This document shows positions 18,536-28,512 of a DNA stretch of 64,000 nt, one piece after another (the first letter of the stretch is position 1; every line of letters starts with the position of its first letter). The position numbers and the translations under genes were made by a program. Source of the stretch: Cryptosporangium phraense. Its GTDB lineage: Bacteria; Actinomycetota; Actinomycetes; Mycobacteriales; Cryptosporangiaceae. The stretch spans positions 224,207-288,206 of the forward strand of contig NZ_VIRS01000007.1 of the NCBI RefSeq assembly GCF_006912135.1, in the 5' to 3' direction. The notes under the pieces were generated by a model, which was not told the origin of the DNA, did no database searches, and saw only the letters and a list, made by a program, of their open reading frames with translations.

Positions 18536-18551
18536 TCGAACATAAGTTCGG
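18536..18551. promoter_or_regulatory. LexA box (SOS box) of recA
   Basis: TCGAACATAAGTTCGG contains a perfect CGAAC-N4-GTTCG palindrome at 18537-18550, matching the actinobacterial and Gram-positive LexA operator. TTGCGC at 18528-18533 and GTTAAC at 18551-18556 could be -35 and -10 elements flanking it, so LexA would block the promoter. It lies 117 bp before the recA start. Confidence 0.88.
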
Positions 18552-18668
18552 TTAACATGGCGGCCTGACGTTGTCCACAGATGCCTGACCGGCGCGCGAA
18601 ATTGTCGGACCCAGGCTCTAGCGTCAGCCGCGATGAAAACTTCCCGACGACTTCCCAAGGCGGCAGCC

Positions 18669-19715
<1,047 letters not shown>

Positions 19716-19717
19716 CG

Positions 19718-19739
19718 ACGCCGGCCGCCTGGCCGGCGT
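19718..19739 (+). terminator. recA terminator hairpin
   Basis: ACGCCGGCC (19718-19726) pairs perfectly with GGCCGGCGT (19731-19739) across a 4-nt loop, starting three bases after the recA stop. This suggests recX is mostly transcribed separately or by readthrough. Confidence 0.75.
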
Positions 19740-20729
19740 TCCCTCGGGCCGCTGGCTGGCGATGGGAGGGGTTTCCGGCTGTGGGCGGTTCCCGGCCGCA
19801 GGTGGGGGCTCAGTGGCGGGCGGGAGCCTGCCGGTGGGCCGGGGTCTGGCGGTCGTCAGGTGTCTGGCCGTGGGCGGGAGCCTGGCGGTTGGTTGAGGTC
19901 CCGCACCGGCGGTGGGTCGCTACCCGCACACCGGTGCCGGTGGTGGGTCGTCGTCCGGCAGTCCGTAGTGGCCGGTGGCTCGCGGTGGGCGACAGTCGCT
20001 GCTTCGGCGGTGGTGGACGGTTCACCGATGGGCATACCAGAAGCGGCCGCGGTCCAGCGCAGGCCGGGGCCGGTGCTCTCGGCGGCCGGTGGTGGCCGGT
20101 CGCTCGCGGTGGTGGCCGGTCGCGGTGAGCGGACGTGCCAGATCGGCGGTGGGCGCGGTCCTGCTCAGGGCCAGCGACTCGGCGCTGGCAGCAGACGGTG
20201 ACCCTAGCCGTGAGCAGCGTCCCGGTATCAGCGGAGGACGGCGGTCCGATAGTGAACATCTCCAGCAGTCGCGATGGGCGGTAGCCCTGGCGCTGGCAGT
20301 TCGGGCGGTCCAACGTCCTCGATGGGCAGCGGTCGGACCAGCGGTTGCCGCTTCGCGGTCATGGGCAGCAGCCCGGCGGCGGACGGTGGCCTGACATGGG
20401 CAGTAGCTCGGCAACGGCCGCAACCGGTGATCGGGCGGGTGAGGAGCAACCTGCCTCGCAGGCTCGGCGGCCGCTCGCGCGCCGTCGGATGCGGTGGTGG
20501 CACACGCACGAGGGGCGGGGAATGCCACCTGAGCGGCGGTCAGGCATCGCCGCTGGGCGCAGTGCGGAATCGGCGGTAGGCGACAGCGTGGTGTTGGCAT
20601 CAGGCGGCGCGGCATCGACAGCGGCGGGCGGGCCGGCAGTGGGTGATGACCGGTGCTCGTAGCGGGTGGTGGCGTGGCTGCGGCGAGTGCTGGCGCAGTC
20701 GCTCCTGGGCGTTTGGCGAAGGTGGCTCG
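19740..20729. other. ~990-bp recA-recX spacer of GC-rich imperfect repeats
   Basis: Between recA and recX there is no reading frame with recognisable protein features. The plus strand is dominated by reiterated GTGGCC, GGCGGTGGG and GCGGGAGCCTG-like words; for example GGCGGGAGCCTGCCGGT near 19816 recurs as GGCGGGAGCCTGGCGGT near 19873. Open frames on the minus strand are Pro/Ala/Arg-rich by-products of this composition. In most actinobacteria the recA-recX gap is short. Confidence 0.6.
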
Positions 20730-21800
20730 ATGACCGAACCTGACCGGGATCGTGCGGCGATTGCTCGGGCTGCCTTGGAGGAGGCCGAGCGGATCGCTCG
20801 ATCTCGAGACCGCAACGAGCAGGGTGCGGCTGGCGGTGATGGGCGCGGATCGACAGCCGGAGACGGCAGCGGGCGCAGCAGAGGGTCCGATGGTGGCGGG
20901 CGTAGCCGGGGAGACGGCAGCTGGCGTGGCCGGGGGAGCCGCGGGCGAGGTCGGGGGAGCGGCAGCGAGGGCGACCGCGGGGCTGATGGCCGCCGGCCGG
21001 GTGGGGGCGCGCGCAGCGGGCGCTGGGGTGATCGAGAGGAAAGCGGGCGTAGCGCCGGTACGGAGGAAGACGAGCGGTGGGGCGGCTCCGAGGAGAGCGG
21101 GCCTGGGCACGGCTCGGAGGACAACCCACGGCCTGCGCGGGGACGCCGCCGCGGCGTGTCGCGGGACGGAAATCGGGCTGGCGACGACGGTTCCGACACC
21201 GGTCCGCGGTGGACGGACGGTGACGATCTCAACACCGGAGAGCTACACCCGGGTGACGAGGAGGCGCAGGCCGCCGGGCCGGACGCCAACCCGGAACAAC
21301 TGGCCCGCACGATCTGCCTGCGCCTACTGACCACTCGCCCGCGCACCCGGTCGGAGCTCGCCACCGCCCTGGCGAAGCGCAACATCCCAGCCGAGGCCGC
21401 GGACGCCGTGCTCGACCGCTTCGGCGAGGTGGGCCTGATCGACGATGCCGCATTCGCTCGCGCGTGGGTCGAAACCCGGCAGCGCGGCCGGGGACTCGGG
21501 CGGAGCGCACTGGCCGGTGAGCTGCGCAAAAAGGGCGTCGACCGGGAGATCGTCCAAGAGGCGCTGGACCAGATCGACCCGAGCGACGACCTCGACGCGG
21601 CCCGGCGGCTGGTCGAGAAGAAGCTCGCGGCGACTCGGGGCCAGCCCGCGGACAAGCGCGCCCGGCGGCTCGTCGGCATGCTGGCGCGCCGAGGACACCC
21701 GGCCGGCGTCGCGTATCGGGTCGTGCGGGAGGCACTCGCGGCCGAGGGGAGTGACCCCGATCTGTCGGGGGTCCCGGACCCGACGTTGGCCGACGATTAG
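20730..21800 (+). CDS. recX: Regulatory protein RecX with long disordered N-terminus
   Basis: A 356-residue protein, roughly twice the usual ~160-200. The conserved three-repeat helical RecX domain occupies about residues 185-340 (CLRLLTTRPRTRSELATAL, GLIDDAAFARAWVETRQRGR, GRSALAGELRKKGVDREIV). RecX binds RecA filaments and inhibits their extension. The start MTEPDRDRAAIARAALEEAE matches other actinobacterial RecX N-termini and has GAAGG upstream. Residues ~30-180 are almost entirely Gly, Arg, Ser, Asp and Glu and surely disordered. The composition resembles the DNA just upstream, suggesting local repeat expansion captured by the gene. Confidence 0.93.
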   Translation: MTEPDRDRAAIARAALEEAERIARSRDRNEQGAAGGDGRGSTAGDGSGRSRGSDGGGRSRGDGSWRGRGSRGRGRGSGSEGDRGADGRRPGGGARSGRWGDREESGRSAGTEEDERWGGSEESGPGHGSEDNPRPARGRRRGVSRDGNRAGDDGSDTGPRWTDGDDLNTGELHPGDEEAQAAGPDANPEQLARTICLRLLTTRPRTRSELATALAKRNIPAEAADAVLDRFGEVGLIDDAAFARAWVETRQRGRGLGRSALAGELRKKGVDREIVQEALDQIDPSDDLDAARRLVEKKLAATRGQPADKRARRLVGMLARRGHPAGVAYRVVREALAAEGSDPDLSGVPDPTLADD

Positions 21801-22192
21801 TCGCTGACCTGCGACGGGAGGTCGAATCAGAGCTGCTTACGTGGTTACTGTCCGTGTTGGAGCCTTGACCTCGGGTCGAGAGTGAGGCTCGAATCCGTTC
21901 CTTGACCGGTCGGTAACCTCCACATAGCCTCACGGGTACTGAGATCGAGCCTGTGTACGTGACATCTGCTGATACGCACCTGCAAGACCTATAGCTCCGC
22001 GTAGAGCGCCTTTGTGTGGAACATCCGACGGTGTCCGCTGCCCCCATGGCGGCGCTGCTGCCGGTTTCCGTGGCGACGGCGCTTTACGTCTCGTCGCGTG
22101 CCTGGCTTCTTCTTGCGTGCCTCGGCACGAGTACGGCCCGGGTTCCGGACGGCTCTGTTCCGTGGCGCCTGGGGCCGGGACGAGGAGGAGCC
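21801..22192 (+). promoter_or_regulatory. recX-rny intergenic region with candidate rny promoter
   Basis: This 392-bp region holds TTGACC (21902-21907), a 17-bp spacer and TAGCCT (21925-21930), a credible housekeeping promoter for rny that would give a ~255-nt leader. A frame continuous with rny could begin at an ATG at 22016, but that N-terminus lacks RNase Y character. No riboswitch fold was recognised. Confidence 0.5.
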
Positions 22193-25051
22193 ATGGGCTT
22201 GTCGGGGGCCGCACTTCTTGGTCTCGCCGCGGTCGTCCTGTTGCTGGCGCTGGTGGTCGCAGTCGTTACGGCCTTCGTGGTTCTGCGTCTTCTGGCTCCG
22301 AGACTTCACCCGCCTGCTCCCGGCGAATCCCGCGCGGCCGAGCCTCCCGCCTCCGCTCCGCCCGCCTCGACGCTGCCCGACCCGTCCACGCTGCCCGCCT
22401 CCACAGCGACCGACTCCACGGCCGCCGCCTCGGCCCCGGAAACGCGGGCCACTGCGCCGAGCGACTCGGCCCCGCTTGCGGTTGCCTCCGCTGCGACCGG
22501 CCGGCCGCCCGATGCGATGGGCCCCGCGCCTGCTGGGACCGGTCCGGCGCCTGCTGCGACCGACCGCGGGCCTGCTGCGATGGGCCCCGCGCCCGCTGTG
22601 ATCGACCCCTCGCCTGCTGCGACCGGCCTCGCGGCGGCTGCGGCCGACGCCGCGCCGGACGGCTCGCTGGTCGGTTCGGTGTCGGCTCGGACTGGTCCCG
22701 GTCCAGCCTGGGTCGGCTCGACGCCACCTGAATCAGCCGCAGCCGGTCCCTCGCGTGCGATACCCGATCCCGCGTCTATCGGTTCAGCCGCGCCCGGTCC
22801 TGGATCTGCCGTGACCGGCCCATCGTCGACGGCGACCGGCCTAGAGTCAGCCTCGACCGACCCGGCGGCCAGCTCCGAACCGGCCGCGCCCGGTCTCGCG
22901 TCTGCCGCGCAGGGCCCCGCGTCTGCCGTGCCCGGCCCCGTCTCGGCCGTGTCCATCCCGGCCGCGTCCGGACCAGCCGCAACTGGCCCAGCGTCGGCCC
23001 CGCCGGACCAGGCGCCCGGCCCGACGTCGGCCGCGACGGGTCCCGCGTTGGCCGCGTCCGGTTCTGTCCCGGCCGCGTCTGGCTTGGCCGCGTCCGCCCC
23101 AGTGCCGGCCGCGCCGGACCAGGCGTCCGGCCCGACGTCGGCCGCGACCGGTCTCGCGCCTGCCGTGCCCGGCCCCATTCCGCCCGCGCCCGGCTCCGCC
23201 TCGGCCGCGACCAACCAGGCGCCCGGCCAAGTACCGCCCGCGTCCGGCCCGCCCCCGGCCGCGTCCATCCCGGCCGCTGGCCCGGCCGCGTCCATCCCGG
23301 CCGCTGGCCCGGCCGCGTCCATCCCGGCCGCGTCTGGCTCGGCCTCGTCTGGCCCGGCCTTGGCCGGGAGCGGCAGCGAATCCGGCTCCAGTCCCGCAGA
23401 CGAGTCAACCCCCGCGCCCATCGGAGTGGCTCCTCGCCCTCCCGGCGACCTCGCCCCCCACCCGACCGCCCCGGCCGACGGCTCGGCCGGGGCCAGCGCA
23501 CCAACCCCCGAGCCCGGCAACCGGAACCGACTCGTCAACCCTCGGACGCCCCTCGACACCGACCCGCACGCGCTCGCTTCTCTCCATGCCCAGGCCGACC
23601 GCGTCGTCGAGGCCGCTCAGGACGAAGCCGCTGAGATCCTCGCCCGGGCCCGCCGGCGGGCGGAGCGCGAAGCCGAGGAGCTCGTCGCCGACGCGCGTCG
23701 CGCCGCGGAGCGCGAGGCCGGCACGCTCACGGCCGAGGCCACCGCCCGCCGGGACGAGACCCAGCGTCGCGAAGCCCGGGTCACCGAACGCGAAGAGCGC
23801 GCGACCCAGACCGAGAGCCGCCTCACCGAGCGCGAGGCCGAGCTCGACGCCCAGCGAACCGCACTCCAGGAACGTCAAGCCGCCCTCGCCCACTCGGCCG
23901 ACGAACACCGCGCCGAACTGGAACGCATCGCCGGGCTCTCCGCCGACTCCGCCAAGCTGGAACTCGTCAAAGAGATCGAGAACCAGGCAAAACGGGAGGC
24001 CGCAATCCTCGTCCGGGACATCGAGGCGGAGGCTCGGGCCAAGGGCGAGGAGCGGGCCAAGCGCATCGTCGTCGACGCGATCCAGCGGGTGGCCAGCGAA
24101 CAGACCGCTGAGTCGGTCGTGAGCGTGCTGCACCTGCCCGGCGACGAGATGAAGGGCCGGATCATCGGCCGCGAGGGCCGGAACATCCGCACGTTCGAAT
24201 CGGTCACCGGTGTCAACCTCATCATCGACGACACTCCGGAAGCCGTCCTGCTCTCCTGCTTCGACCCGGTCCGCCGGGAGGTCGGCCGCCTCACGCTCGA
24301 AAAGCTGGTGCTCGACGGGCGGATCCACCCGCAGCGCATCGAGGAGATCTACGAACGGTCGAAGGAGCAGGTCGAGCAGCTCTGCGTCCGGGCCGGCGAG
24401 GACGCGCTGGTCCAGGTCGGGATCGCCGACATGCATCCGGAACTGGTCGCCACGCTCGGCCGGCTCCGGTATCGCACGTCCTACGGCCAGAACGTGCTCA
24501 AGCACCTGATCGAGACCGCGCACATCGCGTCGCACATGGCCGCGGAACTACGGCTCGACGCCGACCTGGTGAAACGTTCCGCGTTTCTGCACGACATCGG
24601 TAAGGCGCTGACCCACGAGGTCGAGGGCAGCCACGCGCTGATCGGAGCCGACCTCGCCCGCCGTTACGGCGAGCGCGACGAGGTCGTGCACGCGATCGAG
24701 GCCCACCACGACGAGGTCCCGCCGCGGACGGTGGAGGCCGTGCTCACCCAGGCGTCCGACTCCTGCTCCGGTGGACGCCCGGGCGCGCGCCGGGAGAGCC
24801 TCGAGACGTACGTGAAGCGCCTGGAGCGGATCGAGGCGATCGCGGGCAGCATGCCGGGCGTCGAGAAGGTGTTCGCGATGCAGGCCGGGCGCGAAGTGCG
24901 GGTCATGGTCGCGCCCGAGCAGATCGACGACCTCCAGGCCCAGGTGCTGGCCCGGGACGTCGCCAAACAGATCGAGGACGAGCTCACCTATCCCGGCCAG
25001 ATCCGCATCACGGTCGTCCGCGAATCCCGCTCCACCGGCATCGCCCGCTAG
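22193..25051 (+). CDS. rny: Ribonuclease Y with giant disordered insert
   Basis: A 952-residue RNase Y; the family is usually ~510-530. The order is a transmembrane anchor (residues ~5-32), a ~420-residue Pro/Ala/Ser/Gly-rich low-complexity segment (~36-455), a coiled coil (~458-630), a KH domain (GDEMKGRIIGREGRNIRTFE, ~650-670) and an HD domain with metal-binding FLHDIGKA (H800/D801). RNase Y is a membrane-tethered endoribonuclease that starts mRNA decay. I chose the ATG at 22193, which follows GAGGAGGAG and opens directly into the anchor helix. The insert contains internal repeats (GPAASIPAA, from a ~27-bp DNA repeat near 23250-23335). The catalytic core looks intact. Confidence 0.95.
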   Translation: MGLSGAALLGLAAVVLLLALVVAVVTAFVVLRLLAPRLHPPAPGESRAAEPPASAPPASTLPDPSTLPASTATDSTAAASAPETRATAPSDSAPLAVASAATGRPPDAMGPAPAGTGPAPAATDRGPAAMGPAPAVIDPSPAATGLAAAAADAAPDGSLVGSVSARTGPGPAWVGSTPPESAAAGPSRAIPDPASIGSAAPGPGSAVTGPSSTATGLESASTDPAASSEPAAPGLASAAQGPASAVPGPVSAVSIPAASGPAATGPASAPPDQAPGPTSAATGPALAASGSVPAASGLAASAPVPAAPDQASGPTSAATGLAPAVPGPIPPAPGSASAATNQAPGQVPPASGPPPAASIPAAGPAASIPAAGPAASIPAASGSASSGPALAGSGSESGSSPADESTPAPIGVAPRPPGDLAPHPTAPADGSAGASAPTPEPGNRNRLVNPRTPLDTDPHALASLHAQADRVVEAAQDEAAEILARARRRAEREAEELVADARRAAEREAGTLTAEATARRDETQRREARVTEREERATQTESRLTEREAELDAQRTALQERQAALAHSADEHRAELERIAGLSADSAKLELVKEIENQAKREAAILVRDIEAEARAKGEERAKRIVVDAIQRVASEQTAESVVSVLHLPGDEMKGRIIGREGRNIRTFESVTGVNLIIDDTPEAVLLSCFDPVRREVGRLTLEKLVLDGRIHPQRIEEIYERSKEQVEQLCVRAGEDALVQVGIADMHPELVATLGRLRYRTSYGQNVLKHLIETAHIASHMAAELRLDADLVKRSAFLHDIGKALTHEVEGSHALIGADLARRYGERDEVVHAIEAHHDEVPPRTVEAVLTQASDSCSGGRPGARRESLETYVKRLERIEAIAGSMPGVEKVFAMQAGREVRVMVAPEQIDDLQAQVLARDVAKQIEDELTYPGQIRITVVRESRSTGIAR

Positions 25052-25054
25052 ATA

Positions 25055-25071
25055 TGCCCGCTCCGCGGGCA
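25055..25071. terminator. Bidirectional hairpin between rny and gluD
   Basis: TGCCCGC and GCGGGCA form a perfect 7-bp stem with a 3-nt loop four bases after the rny stop, between convergent genes. It is short and has no T-tract. Confidence 0.5.
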
Positions 25072-25097
25072 CCGCCCCGCTCCGCCGGTATCGCCCC

Positions 25098-25991
25098 CTA
25101 AAGAACTCCCGGCCCGGCTCCGATGTCCTGCGCGACCGGCAGCGGCGGAGCCGACGTCCGGGCCCGCCCCATCCGCCCCTCCAACCACGTCGCGAACCAC
25201 GACAGCAACAGGCACGTCGTCACGTAGATCGCTCCGCCCACCAACACCAGCGGAATCAACGGATACTCGAACTGAGGAGCGGTCGCCAGCTGCTTCAGCT
25301 GCTTCAGCAACTCGTCGTACGTGACCAGGAAGCCCAGCGCGGTGTCCTTCAGCAGCACGACGAGCTGGCTGATGATCGCCGGCAGCATCGCCCGCACGGC
25401 CTGCGGAATCAGCACCGACGTCATCACCTGGGTCTTGCGCAGCCCGAGCGCGTATGCCGCCTCCGACTGCCCGCGCGGCACCGACGCCACCCCGGCCCGG
25501 AACAGCTCCGCGAACACCGATCCGTTGTAGAGCGTCAGCCCGAGCACGACGGCCCACAGCGGAGAGACCCGTAGGCCCAGCGACGGCGTCCCGTAGTAGA
25601 ACAGGAACATCAGCAGCACCAGCGGCACGGCCCGGAAGACCTCGACCACCCAAAACGACGGCAGCGACAGCCACCGATGGTCCGAGAGCCGCGCCGCGGC
25701 CAGCCCGATCCCGAGCGCGAGGGCCAGGACGGCCGCGATCCCCGCGGCCTTCAACGTCCCCAGGAACCCCTGCAGGATCGTGATCTGCGGCTGCTTGTAC
25801 TCGAAGATCTCCCACTTCGTGCCGGAGAACTGCCCGGTCTCGGCGAACCGGTAGACCACGTACGCCAACGCACCCAGCACCACCACGGATCCGACGACGC
25901 CGATCACCGCGTTCCGCCGCCGGGCGGCCGGCCCAGGGACGTCGAACAACGTCGAAGTGACCGCAGGACGACGACGGACGGCAACGGTCAT
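25098..25991 (-). CDS. gluD: Glutamate-type amino-acid ABC transporter permease GluD
   Basis: A 297-residue HisM/GlnP-type permease with a ~50-residue cytoplasmic N-terminus and about five to six transmembrane helices. The EAA loop that contacts the ATPase reads EAAYALGLRKTQVMTSVLIP. The ATG overlaps the stop of gluC (ATGA). It is the last gene of a gluABCD-type operon, with the two permeases forming a heterodimeric channel. Confidence 0.9.
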   Translation of the reverse strand: MTVAVRRRPAVTSTLFDVPGPAARRRNAVIGVVGSVVVLGALAYVVYRFAETGQFSGTKWEIFEYKQPQITILQGFLGTLKAAGIAAVLALALGIGLAAARLSDHRWLSLPSFWVVEVFRAVPLVLLMFLFYYGTPSLGLRVSPLWAVVLGLTLYNGSVFAELFRAGVASVPRGQSEAAYALGLRKTQVMTSVLIPQAVRAMLPAIISQLVVLLKDTALGFLVTYDELLKQLKQLATAPQFEYPLIPLVLVGGAIYVTTCLLLSWFATWLEGRMGRARTSAPPLPVAQDIGAGPGVL

Positions 25992-26644
25992 CGGGCCACA
26001 CTCCAACGACGCTCGAGGTTGCGCTGCGCCGCGGACAGCGGCAGCACCAGGATCAGGAATCCGATGACGACCCACAGCAGACCACCCAGGGCGGGATACC
26101 CCAGCTCCGACAGGTTGGCCCGGATCGAACCGGCCTCGGCCACGCTGAACCCGGCCGCGATCGTCGTATTCTTCAGCAGCGCGATCAGGATGCTGGCCAG
26201 CGGCGGGACGACGGCCCGGAACGCCTGGGGCAGGATCACGAACCGCAGCGTCTGGGTGAACGTCAGCCCGACCGCCCGGGCGGCCTCGGCCTGCCCGGCC
26301 GGCACCGTGTTGATGCCCGCCCGCACCGCCTCGCAGACGAACGCCGACGTGTAGGCGGTCAGCGCGATCACCGCGAACGTCGTGAACGAGAAGTTGATCT
26401 CGAGGTACGGGAACCCGAACGCGACGAAGAAGAACACCAGCGTCAGCGGGGTGTTGCGCAGCAGGTTGACGTATCCGGCGCCGAACCACCGCAGCGCGGG
26501 CACCGGCGACACCCGGAACGCGCCCAGCACGGTGCCCCAGAGCAGCGCCAAGATCCCCGACAGAACAAAAAGGACGACCGTGTTCCAGAACGCTTTCCCG
26601 AACAGCGACCAGTTGTCGGTCAGCGTCGGAAGGAACTCACTCAT
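25988..26644 (-). CDS. gluC: Glutamate-type amino-acid ABC transporter permease GluC
   Basis: A 218-residue permease beginning MSEFLPTLTDNWSLFGKAFW with about five transmembrane helices and the EAA loop EAARAVGLTFTQTLRFVILP. It pairs with GluD. The ATG at 26644 is preferred over a GTG upstream that would place the start inside the intercistronic terminator. Confidence 0.9.
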   Translation of the reverse strand: MSEFLPTLTDNWSLFGKAFWNTVVLFVLSGILALLWGTVLGAFRVSPVPALRWFGAGYVNLLRNTPLTLVFFFVAFGFPYLEINFSFTTFAVIALTAYTSAFVCEAVRAGINTVPAGQAEAARAVGLTFTQTLRFVILPQAFRAVVPPLASILIALLKNTTIAAGFSVAEAGSIRANLSELGYPALGGLLWVVIGFLILVLPLSAAQRNLERRWSVAR

Positions 26645-26645
26645 C

Positions 26646-26690
26646 GGGCTCCCAAAAAGAGAAGGGGCCGCCCCGAAGAGAGGCGGCCCC
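26646..26690 (-). terminator. Intercistronic terminator/attenuator between gluB and gluC
   Basis: On the minus strand GGGGCCGCC and GGCGGCCCC pair perfectly (9 bp, 9-nt loop; 26664-26672 with 26682-26690), followed by a TTCTCTTTTT tail. A partial terminator here would give more binding protein than permease, a common design in binding-protein operons. Confidence 0.85.
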
Positions 26691-26698
26691 AAGAACGA

Positions 26699-27574
26699 TC
26701 AGTACCGCTCGATCGACGGCGGCGTGGCCTTCGACCCCGACTTGCCGAGCGTGGCGTCGTAGATCGACTGCCACTGACCGTCCTTCTCGGACGCCTCGAT
26801 GATGTCGTTGATCTTGTCGCGCAGCGCCTTGTCGTCCTTGTTCAGGCCGACGCCGTACTTCTCCTCGGAGAACGGCTTGCCGACGACCTTCAGCTTGTCC
26901 GACTGCTGGGCCGCGTAGCCCTTGAGGATCGCGTCGTCCGTGGTCACCGCGTCGACCTGCTTGTTGATCAGCGCGTCGACGCACTGCGAGTACTTCTCGA
27001 ACTCGACGGTCTTCGCGTCCTTGTGCTCGTCCTTGATCCGCTGGATCGAGGTCGAACCGGTGGCCGAGCAGACCGTCTTGCCCTTCAGCGTGTCGGGCCC
27101 GGTGATCGCCGTGTCGTCCTTGCGCACGAGCAGGTCCTGACCGGCCAGGTAGTACGGGCCGGCGAACGAGATCTGCGCCTTGCGCTTGTCGGTGATCGAG
27201 TACGTCCCGACGTAGTAGTCGATGTCGCCGTTGACGATCGCCTGCTCACGGTTGGCCGACGGGATCGCCTTGAACTGGATCTTGTCCTCGGCGAATCCGA
27301 GCTTGGCCGCGATCAGCTTCGCGATCGAGATGTCGAAACCCGAGTACTGGTTGGTCGTCGGGTCCTTGTAACCGAGGTTCGGCTGGTCCTCCTTGACGCC
27401 GATGATCGCCGAACCGCGGCTCTTCATCGCGTCGAAGGTCTTCGAACCGGAGACCGCGACCGCGCTCTCCACGGCCGCGGTCGGCTCGTCGGAGCCGCTG
27501 TCGCCTTCCTTGCCGCAGCCGGTCAGCGCGAGCGCGCCGGTAATTGCCAGCACCGCGAACAGCCGGAGCTTCAT
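26699..27574 (-). CDS. gluB: Glutamate-binding lipoprotein GluB
   Basis: A 291-residue extracytoplasmic solute-binding protein of the polar amino-acid family (SBP_bac_3). It has a lipoprotein signal with lipobox LTGC (Cys20). The conserved family signature is YSGFDISIAKLIAAKLGF, with ligand-site segments such as DYYVGTYSITDKRKAQISFA. GGAGG precedes the ATG. It captures glutamate or a related amino acid for GluACD; substrate identity is inferred from operon order and similarity. Confidence 0.92.
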   Translation of the reverse strand: MKLRLFAVLAITGALALTGCGKEGDSGSDEPTAAVESAVAVSGSKTFDAMKSRGSAIIGVKEDQPNLGYKDPTTNQYSGFDISIAKLIAAKLGFAEDKIQFKAIPSANREQAIVNGDIDYYVGTYSITDKRKAQISFAGPYYLAGQDLLVRKDDTAITGPDTLKGKTVCSATGSTSIQRIKDEHKDAKTVEFEKYSQCVDALINKQVDAVTTDDAILKGYAAQQSDKLKVVGKPFSEEKYGVGLNKDDKALRDKINDIIEASEKDGQWQSIYDATLGKSGSKATPPSIERY

Positions 27575-27637
27575 GGGGGTTCCTCCTGGGGATCCGTCGG
27601 GTGGGGGTCGGCGGGTCGAACAGGGGTGCAGACCCTT

Positions 27638-28381
27638 TCAGTGGGTCAGGATCTTCGACAGGAAGTCCTTGGCCCGGTCGGACGAGGGGTTGGTGAAGAA
27701 CGTGTCCGGCTCGGCGGCCTCGACGATCTGCCCGTCGGCCATGAACACGACGCGGTCCGCGGCCCGGCGCGCGAAGCCCATCTCGTGCGTGACGACGACC
27801 ATCGTCATGCCGTCCCGGGCCAGCGACGTCATGACGTCGAGGACCTCGTTCACCATCTCGGGGTCGAGAGCCGAGGTCGGCTCGTCGAACAGCATCACCT
27901 TGGGACGCATCGCCAGCGCGCGGGCGATCGCGACCCGCTGCTGCTGACCACCGGAGAGCTGCGCCGGGTACTTGTCGGCCTGGCTCGCGATGCCGACCCG
28001 CTCGAGCAGCTCCATCGCGTGCTTCCGGGCCGCGTCCGGCGACTCCTTGCGCACCTTGGTCGGCCCGAGCGTGACGTTCTGGACGATCGTCTTGTGCGCG
28101 AAGAGGTTGAACGACTGGAACACCATGCCGACGTCGGCCCGCAGCGCCGCCAGCGCCTTGCCCTCGGCCGGCAGCGGAACGCCGTCGATGCGGATCTCGC
28201 CCTCCTGGATCGGCTCCAGCCGGTTGATCGCCCGGCACAGCGTCGACTTGCCGGAACCGGACGGACCGATGACCACCACGACTTCGCCCCGACCGATGTT
28301 CAGGTCGATGTCGCGCAGGACGTGTAGGTCGCCGAAGTACTTGTTCACGCCCGAGACGGCAACGAGGGGGGTGTCGGGCAT
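27638..28381 (-). CDS. gluA: Glutamate-type ABC transporter ATP-binding protein GluA
   Basis: A 247-residue ATPase of the polar amino-acid uptake family. Walker A is GPSGSGKST, the Q loop is [11 protein letters not shown], the signature is [10 protein letters not shown], Walker B is [14 protein letters not shown] and the switch His is VTHEMGFA. It is the first gene of the operon in the order A-B-C-D, with GAGGAG upstream of the ATG. It is divergent from miaB across 131 bp. Confidence 0.95.
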   Translation of the reverse strand: MPDTPLVAVSGVNKYFGDLHVLRDIDLNIGRGEVVVVIGPSGSGKSTLCRAINRLEPIQEGEIRIDGVPLPAEGKALAALRADVGMVFQSFNLFAHKTIVQNVTLGPTKVRKESPDAARKHAMELLERVGIASQADKYPAQLSGGQQQRVAIARALAMRPKVMLFDEPTSALDPEMVNEVLDVMTSLARDGMTMVVVTHEMGFARRAADRVVFMADGQIVEAAEPDTFFTNPSSDRAKDFLSKILTH

Positions 28382-28512
28382 CGGGCTCCTCAGGTCGGGA
28401 CGAGTGCGGCCTGCGTAGAGCCGAACCCTAATCGACCGAACAACGGCGTTTTGCTGGCAAGCGATCACGGACGAGTAACGAGCGACGACATACCCGTAGG
28501 CTGTGCTGTGTT

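Noticed and set aside
20022..21110. Long minus-strand open frame across the recA-recX spacer and recX
   Set aside because: Its product is Pro/Ala/Arg-rich without any family pattern, and it runs antisense through the recX N-terminus; it arises from GC-rich repeats.
22306..23559. 417-codon minus-strand frame opposite the RNase Y insert
   Set aside because: It is a low-complexity mirror of the Pro/Ala repeats with no start signal; the plus-strand frame joins the RNase Y anchor and catalytic core.
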